Part shown: positions 59,914 through 64,000 of the stretch, piece by piece
How the letters are laid out: every line of letters starts with the position of its first letter
Position numbering within the stretch: the first letter of the stretch is position 1
Assembly (NCBI GenBank): GCA_964419335.1
Contig: CAYQOX010000005.1
Location: forward strand, 62,001-126,000
DNA from: CAYQOX01 sp964419335
Lineage (GTDB): Bacteria; Hinthialibacterota; Hinthialibacteria; Hinthialibacterales; Hinthialibacteraceae
Length of the DNA: 64,000 bases
Direction of reading: 5' to 3'
Position numbers and translations under genes: made by a program
Notes under the pieces: generated by a model
What the model was told of the DNA's origin: nothing
Databases searched by the model: none
What the model saw: only the letters and a program-made list of their open reading frames with translations

Positions 59914-60648
59914 CTAATCCCATATATCCTGGGAGCCAGTACCCAAATAGGCACGCTCGATCTCAGGATTTTGGCGTAGATCACGGCAGTCGCCTTCCAT
60001 AACGACCTGGCCGGTTTCGATAACATAACCCCGATTAGCGACCTCCAAGGCCTTCTGGGCATTTTGTTCGACCAACATAACAGTTAGGCCATGACGACGA
60101 AGATCATCAATCCGTTGAAAAATCTCATCGACAATACGGGGCGCCAACCCCATTGAAGGTTCATCCAGCAGGATCAGTTTTGGTTTGGACATTAAGGATC
60201 GTGCTATCGCAAGCATTTGCTGCTCACCGCCGCTTAAAGTACCTGCTAACTGGTGATGGCGTTCTTTTAAGAGAGGAAAAAATTCATAAACATAATCCAA
60301 CTGGTCTTTCACAGTTTTTCCTGCATGGCGACCATAGTAATAATACGAGCCTAAAAGTAAATTTTCGGACACCGTCATCGAAGCGAAAAGTTGCCGGCCT
60401 TCAGGAACCAGAGATATCCCCAGACGCACGGTTTGAATGGGTGAATAGCGATTGATCTTACAATCCTCAAAAAGAATGTCTCCTTCTAGGACAGGAACCA
60501 ATCCTGTAATCGTGTTAAGTAAGGTACTTTTCCCTGCCCCGTTGGCTCCAATCAAGGTTACGATTTCTCCTTTTTGGATATGCAGAGAAACACTTTTAAT
60601 GATCTGAATCCGTTCGATGCAACTAACGAGGTTCGTAACGCGTAACAC
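59914..60648 (-). CDS. livF: LivF-type ABC transporter ATP-binding protein
   Basis: 244 residues from GTG 60648, preceded by AAGGAG and starting 1 nt after the livG stop; a frame from 60681 would overlap livG. Walker A is GANGAGKSTL, the Q-loop region holds ISLVPEGRQLFASMTV (the LivF PEGR motif), the signature is LSGGEQQMLAIARSL, and Walker B LILLDEPSMGLAP. It is the second ATPase of a branched-chain-amino-acid-type importer. The C-terminus ends in ERAYLG, as is normal. The paaK-type gene follows. Confidence 0.95.
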   Translation of the reverse strand: MLRVTNLVSCIERIQIIKSVSLHIQKGEIVTLIGANGAGKSTLLNTITGLVPVLEGDILFEDCKINRYSPIQTVRLGISLVPEGRQLFASMTVSENLLLGSYYYYGRHAGKTVKDQLDYVYEFFPLLKERHHQLAGTLSGGEQQMLAIARSLMSKPKLILLDEPSMGLAPRIVDEIFQRIDDLRRHGLTVMLVEQNAQKALEVANRGYVIETGQVVMEGDCRDLRQNPEIERAYLGTGSQDIWD

Positions 60649-60649
60649 C

Positions 60650-61414
60650 CTAGGGGCTCTCCTTTCCGAGATAAGCAGCAATCACATCGGGATTTTTTTG
60701 TATTTCTCGCGGGATCCCTTCAGCGATTTTCGAGCCATGATTCAATACACAAATTTCATCGCAAATCTTCATAACCAAAGACATATCATGTTCAATCACT
60801 AAAACCGTAATTCCTGCATCACGTATCCTGCAGATCAACTCGCCCATTTCATCGGTTTCGCGCATATTTAATCCAGCAGCCGGTTCATCCAGCAGAAGCA
60901 AAGTGGGCTCGGTGGCCAAAGCACGAGCAATTTCAGTTTTACGCTGAATTACAAAGGGAGCATCGGCAGGAAAAGCATGATGTCCATCGTTCACTCCGAC
61001 AAACGAGAGCCATTTTTCTGCTTGTGCAACACTGTCACGTTCTTCCTTTTTGGCACCCAGGATACGAAACGCCGCCCGCAGTATTCCACAAGAAGTACGA
61101 ATGTGACGGCCGACCATAACGTTTTCCAATAAGGTCATGTTTTGAAAAACTTGGGCCGTCTGAAATGTGCGGGAGATGCCATAACGCGCGACCGCATGGG
61201 ATTTTTTATGATGGATGGCTTTGAATTGAAATTCGATGGTCCCTTCAGTAGGAGGTAAAACGGCACTGATCAAGTTAAACAACGTAGTTTTCCCTGCTCC
61301 ATTAGGACCAATGATCCCTTTGATTTGTCCCGCTTGGACAGAAAAACTCACCTCGGAGACCGCAGTGACTCCGCCAAATTGCCGGGTCAAATGGGACACA
61401 TTAAGAAGAGACAC
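60650..61414 (-). CDS. livG: LivG-type ABC transporter ATP-binding protein
   Basis: 254 residues from GTG 61414, with GAGGAG 9 nt upstream; it overlaps the livM end by 14 nt. Walker A is GPNGAGKTTLFNLISAVLPP. ISRTFQTAQVFQNMTLLENV is the LivG Q-loop motif. LATEPTLLLLDEPAAGLNM contains Walker B. The signature differs slightly: the usual LSYGxQR is replaced by 'FVIQRKTEIARALA', where Leu-Ser-Gly is missing. This is odd for an ABC ATPase and may weaken or alter activity. Paired with livF in the importer. Confidence 0.92.
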   Translation of the reverse strand: MSLLNVSHLTRQFGGVTAVSEVSFSVQAGQIKGIIGPNGAGKTTLFNLISAVLPPTEGTIEFQFKAIHHKKSHAVARYGISRTFQTAQVFQNMTLLENVMVGRHIRTSCGILRAAFRILGAKKEERDSVAQAEKWLSFVGVNDGHHAFPADAPFVIQRKTEIARALATEPTLLLLDEPAAGLNMRETDEMGELICRIRDAGITVLVIEHDMSLVMKICDEICVLNHGSKIAEGIPREIQKNPDVIAAYLGKESP

Positions 61415-62396
61415 GAGTCTTGCTCCTCACTCGTAAAGTAAATACCAAACGCTGCAAAGTACGGATTGATTTTACGATCCCACCATAAAGACCATCGGGT
61501 AAAAAAATCATAATCAGCATGAGGATTAAGCCATAGATGAGAATATCGTAATCACCAAAATCGCTGAGATATTCGGGAAGCATATTCAAAATGAACGTAC
61601 CGAGGATGGCTCCCCAGACATTGTTCATTCCCCCAATGGCAACCATGACGACCAACATAACAGAAAATTTCAACGAACAGGACACGGGGCTTATAAAGGT
61701 CATGTAATGAACAAAAAAACATCCAGCCAAGGAAGCCAAGGCGGCACTCAACACGAAGACTTGGACTTTATAGACTGTGGTATTTACCCCCATCGAATTG
61801 GCGGCAAGTTCTCCGCCATGGATCGAACGTAATGCTCTTCCAACGCGGGAATGGATTATATTCAAGCAGAGAAGAAGCACGATGACGACGACTGTCCAAA
61901 TGAAAATATAAAAGCGAAAATCGGTATTGAGTTTCCAACCAAATAGAGTCAAATAAGGGACCCCGCCCATACCTGAAGGACCACCGGTAAGATCTCCTTC
62001 CGCGGTAAAAATGATTACAAGTATTTCTCCAATCGCCAGGGTGGCCATCGCGAGGTAGTGCCCATGTAGGCGTAAAGAAGGAATTCCAATCACGAGAGCC
62101 ACCAGGCTGGTTAAACCAATCGCGGCCACAATCGCCAGCCACGAGTTAACCCCTAGGTGGGTGGTAAGGATAGCAGAAGTATAGGCACCCAAACCAAAAA
62201 ACGCGCCATGCCCCAGCGAAATTTGCCCTGCATACCCCATGAGCAAACTTAAACCAATCGTGATAAGACAATAAATACCGATAAAAACAAATACACTAAG
62301 CCAATAACTATTCATCCATCCCATTTGCATCAACAGGGGCAACAAGATCAGAAAGCCAACGAAGCCAAACCATCTATATAAATTATCTCGTGTCAT
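61401..62396 (-). CDS. livM: LivM-type ABC transporter permease
   Basis: 331 residues with about ten hydrophobic helices. GYAGQISLGHGAFFGLGAYT is the hallmark motif of LivM; GIPSLRLHGHYLAMATLAIG and TGGPSGMGGVPYLT follow, and GGMNNVWGAILGTFILNMLP is near the end. It forms the import channel in the inner membrane with LivH. The stop lies inside livG by 14 nt; livH ends 20 nt upstream. Confidence 0.94.
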   Translation of the reverse strand: MTRDNLYRWFGFVGFLILLPLLMQMGWMNSYWLSVFVFIGIYCLITIGLSLLMGYAGQISLGHGAFFGLGAYTSAILTTHLGVNSWLAIVAAIGLTSLVALVIGIPSLRLHGHYLAMATLAIGEILVIIFTAEGDLTGGPSGMGGVPYLTLFGWKLNTDFRFYIFIWTVVVIVLLLCLNIIHSRVGRALRSIHGGELAANSMGVNTTVYKVQVFVLSAALASLAGCFFVHYMTFISPVSCSLKFSVMLVVMVAIGGMNNVWGAILGTFILNMLPEYLSDFGDYDILIYGLILMLIMIFLPDGLYGGIVKSIRTLQRLVFTLRVRSKTRVSS

Positions 62397-62415
62397 TCGT
62401 TATTTTGTGATCCCA

Positions 62416-63315
62416 TCAGAACTTTTTCAGACGTGCCGATTCTTTGTTTCCTAATAAACCACTGGGACGAACAAATAAAATCAATAGCAAAACAAACAAA
62501 GCGATCGCGTCTTTATAACCGGAGGAAACCAACCCGGCTCCCAATGATTCAAGCAATCCGATAATTAAGCCAGCCAATACGGCTCCACCGCTGTTTCCTA
62601 AACCTCCTAAAACAGCAACGCTAAATCCTTTAAGCGCAAGTAAGAATCCTCGATTGTATTCCATCAAGGCGATGGGAGTAATCGCCATTCCAGCGATAGC
62701 ACCAATACCAGCGCTTAATACAAACGAGAAAAAAACCATCCACTTTACATCGATACCGACCAGCATGGCCGCAATGCGGTTATCAGCGCATGCACGCATG
62801 GCTTTGCCCATCAAGGTAAAGCGAAAAAAGAGCATTAATAAAAGCACCGTAGCAAGAGTGATTCCTAGAATCCACAGAGTTTGTGGAAGAATCTTAGCGC
62901 CAAGCAAACGGAAAGGCTCTTCTCCCGAAAAATGGGCTAAGGAATAGGTTTCTTTTCCCCAAATAAACATGGCGATCCCTTTGAGAACAATGGAACCCCC
63001 GATGGTTACAATAATTAAGGTGAGCACACTGGCATTTTTGATAGGATAAATTGCTAGCCGTTCAAACAAGCCACCAATCATAGAAACGATAAGCGCAGTG
63101 AGGAAAAAAGCCAGTAGCATGGGGATTTCAGCCGTTTGGGTGAGAGAGACCATAATCAAACCGCCCAACATGACGAATTCACCTTGGGCAAAATTGATAA
63201 TTCCAGTGGCATTGTAGATAATGTTGAATCCAATCGCCACCATGGCATAGATACTACCAATGCTGACGCCTGTAACAATATATTGAAAAACTTGGCTCCA
63301 AAAACTGATTTCCAT
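62416..63315 (-). CDS. livH: LivH-type ABC transporter permease
   Basis: About 300 residues from ATG 63315 (MEISFWSQVFQYIVTGVSIG); an earlier start at 63399 would begin inside a stem-loop and is unlikely. NIIYNATGIINFAQGEFVML is the LivH motif; GTGxxALxG-like 'GGLGNSGGAVLAGLIIGLLE' is near the C-terminus, and FVRPSGLLGNK ends it. About eight hydrophobic helices are seen. Inner-membrane partner of LivM. No strong Shine-Dalgarno. It follows the solute-binding protein gene after a stem-loop (63371-63394). Confidence 0.94.
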   Translation of the reverse strand: MEISFWSQVFQYIVTGVSIGSIYAMVAIGFNIIYNATGIINFAQGEFVMLGGLIMVSLTQTAEIPMLLAFFLTALIVSMIGGLFERLAIYPIKNASVLTLIIVTIGGSIVLKGIAMFIWGKETYSLAHFSGEEPFRLLGAKILPQTLWILGITLATVLLLMLFFRFTLMGKAMRACADNRIAAMLVGIDVKWMVFFSFVLSAGIGAIAGMAITPIALMEYNRGFLLALKGFSVAVLGGLGNSGGAVLAGLIIGLLESLGAGLVSSGYKDAIALFVLLLILFVRPSGLLGNKESARLKKF

Positions 63316-63370
63316 TTTTATTGGATACTCATAACAAGATTTGGGGGAAAGGAATAAAACAAATAGGGAG

Positions 63371-63394
63371 GGGGCGGAAAACAACAACCGCCCC
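63371..63394 (-). promoter_or_regulatory. Intercistronic stem-loop between livK and livH
   Basis: GGGGCGG/CCGCCCC (7 bp, 63388-63394 with 63371-63377) with a 10-nt loop and no T run. Such hairpins after a binding-protein gene often protect its mRNA so that it is made in excess over the permeases. Confidence 0.5.
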
Positions 63395-63420
63395 TTCATT
63401 TTGCACTAATGAATCAACGA

Positions 63421-64000
63421 TTATTCCTCAAGCAAATTGAATTCACCGTTCTGAACAACAATTAGCTCAAAAGCCTCATCAGTAAGACCGGTATGATCTT
63501 CAGGCGACATCGTGAAAAAGCCGGCGGTCCCCATGAAGTCTTCAATATTGTTTTCTAGGTAATCGCGGATCGCTTCCCGATCCGTACCGACATTGTTCAA
63601 GGCTTCGACTAACATCATCAAGGCATCGTAAGCATGCCCGCCGAAGGTACTCGCTTTACCATCAAATCGGGCTTCATATTCCTCTTTATATTTCATGAGA
63701 AAATCTTTGCGAGGATGATCGTCAGGCAGTTGCTCTACGACCAACAAAGCCCCCGCAGGAAAAACGATTCCTTCTGCAGCCTCTCCCGCGGCTTCGACAA
63801 AAGCGATATTCCCGAAGCCATGACTTTGATACAAGGGAATATCCATTTCCAGTTGCTTCATATTTTTAGGAACGATACTTTGCCCTGGAACAATAGACCA
63901 GTTCACCACAGCTTGGGCATCGGTGCCTTTGATCTGGGTGAGTTGAGCCGTCATATCGGTATCACCCGGACCATAGGTAAGATCAGCGACAATTTCGATA
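63421..64000 (-). CDS. livK: LivK-type solute-binding protein, 5' part beyond the window
   Basis: Open to the window edge on the minus strand, with 193 residues visible, about the C-terminal half of a 370-400-residue periplasmic protein. TDMTAQLTQIKGTDAQAVVN near the start is the family's strand before the hinge; GHAYDALMMLVEALNNVG and FEVxQNG-like (FELIVVQNGEF) near the C-terminus are typical. A start drawn at 63954 would be false because the frame continues upstream with IEIVADLTYGPGDTD, the usual connection of the two lobes. It feeds livHMGF with a branched amino acid, an aryl acid or a related acid. The paaK-type gene next to the operon makes aromatic acids plausible. Confidence 0.93.
   Translation of the reverse strand, partial: IEIVADLTYGPGDTDMTAQLTQIKGTDAQAVVNWSIVPGQSIVPKNMKQLEMDIPLYQSHGFGNIAFVEAAGEAAEGIVFPAGALLVVEQLPDDHPRKDFLMKYKEEYEARFDGKASTFGGHAYDALMMLVEALNNVGTDREAIRDYLENNIEDFMGTAGFFTMSPEDHTGLTDEAFELIVVQNGEFNLLEE

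Noticed and set aside
63316..63399. Longer N-terminus of LivH
   Set aside because: It would begin inside the intercistronic stem-loop; the family start pattern begins at 63315.
1..64000. CRISPR arrays, transposons and prophage
   Set aside because: No regularly spaced repeats, no transposase, integrase or phage structural genes were recognised.

Overview
This is a chromosomal stretch of a diderm (Gram-negative-type) bacterium. The evidence is an MCE lipid-transport operon (mlaE, mlaF, mlaD-like), two secretin-domain proteins, many genes with Sec signal peptides, and the nuoABCD genes of respiratory complex I. No Cas gene, CRISPR array, transposase, phage gene or rRNA gene was found, and I saw no tRNA. 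The secreted repertoire is GH36 alpha-galactosidase, DUF1080, CBM9, cohesin-like modules, and a 1836-residue CotH/lamin-tail/PA14 protein. Such a mix is common in uncultured heterotrophic lineages around the PVC and FCB groups and in candidate phyla such as Sumerlaeota, Hydrogenedentota or Poribacteria. I cannot assign a phylum from this window. A 100-N run (29879-29978) shows the sequence is a scaffold.

Layout. 1-5.3 kb: sugar use (pfkB-type kinase and alpha-galactosidase in one operon, a DUF1080 protein, a YjbQ family enzyme). 5.4-11.8 kb: a secreted CBM9 protein, a TerB-like/STAS pair, and a translationally coupled TPR lipoprotein plus two secretin-domain proteins. 12.3-21.6 kb: trxB, the MCE transporter, radA with a PIN-TRAM gene, a glycosyltransferase, a methyltransferase, nrnA. 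21.6-30 kb: secreted hypotheticals, a probable small RNA with a 20-codon ORF, hup, a LysM/M23 peptidase, ychF, an alcohol dehydrogenase. 30-35.7 kb: a response regulator and the ylxM-ffh-rpsP-khpA-rimM-trmD-SPOUT-rplS translation operon. 35.9-40.7 kb: an isomerase/aldolase fusion, an aminotransferase with a shrunken transketolase-like head, and a homoserine-kinase-like gene. 40.7-42.5 kb: a second probable structured RNA, an exported hypothetical and a frameshifted cysteine-rich exported protein. 42.6-45.4 kb: nuoABCD. 45.6-52.9 kb: guaA, scpA-scpB-rsuA/rluB, topA, a small membrane protein, a Nudix hydrolase. 53-58.5 kb: the giant CotH protein. 58.6-64 kb: a phenylacetate-CoA-ligase-like gene with a complete branched-chain-type ABC transporter (livKHMGF).

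Most unusual items. (1) A minus-strand transcription unit at 25050-25378 has a consensus promoter, a near-perfect 16-nt Shine-Dalgarno, a 20-codon Gly/Cys ORF, and a structured tail ending in a terminator. (2) A minus-strand RNA at about 40708-40889 has a three-way-junction fold, a consensus promoter with a palindrome in its spacer, and a terminator shared with the opposite strand. (3) A secreted 12-cysteine protein is split by a +1 frameshift in an A4G6 run (42047-42467). (4) The fusion enzymes at 35947-40698 look like an uncharacterised pathway joining carbohydrate and amino-acid chemistry. (5) An MCE protein ends in what looks like outer-membrane beta strands.

Promoters seen are sigma-70-like, several with extended -10 (TGnTATAAT). 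Rho-independent terminators are common. ATGA-type overlaps couple many genes. All assignments come from reading the sequence; no database search was run.
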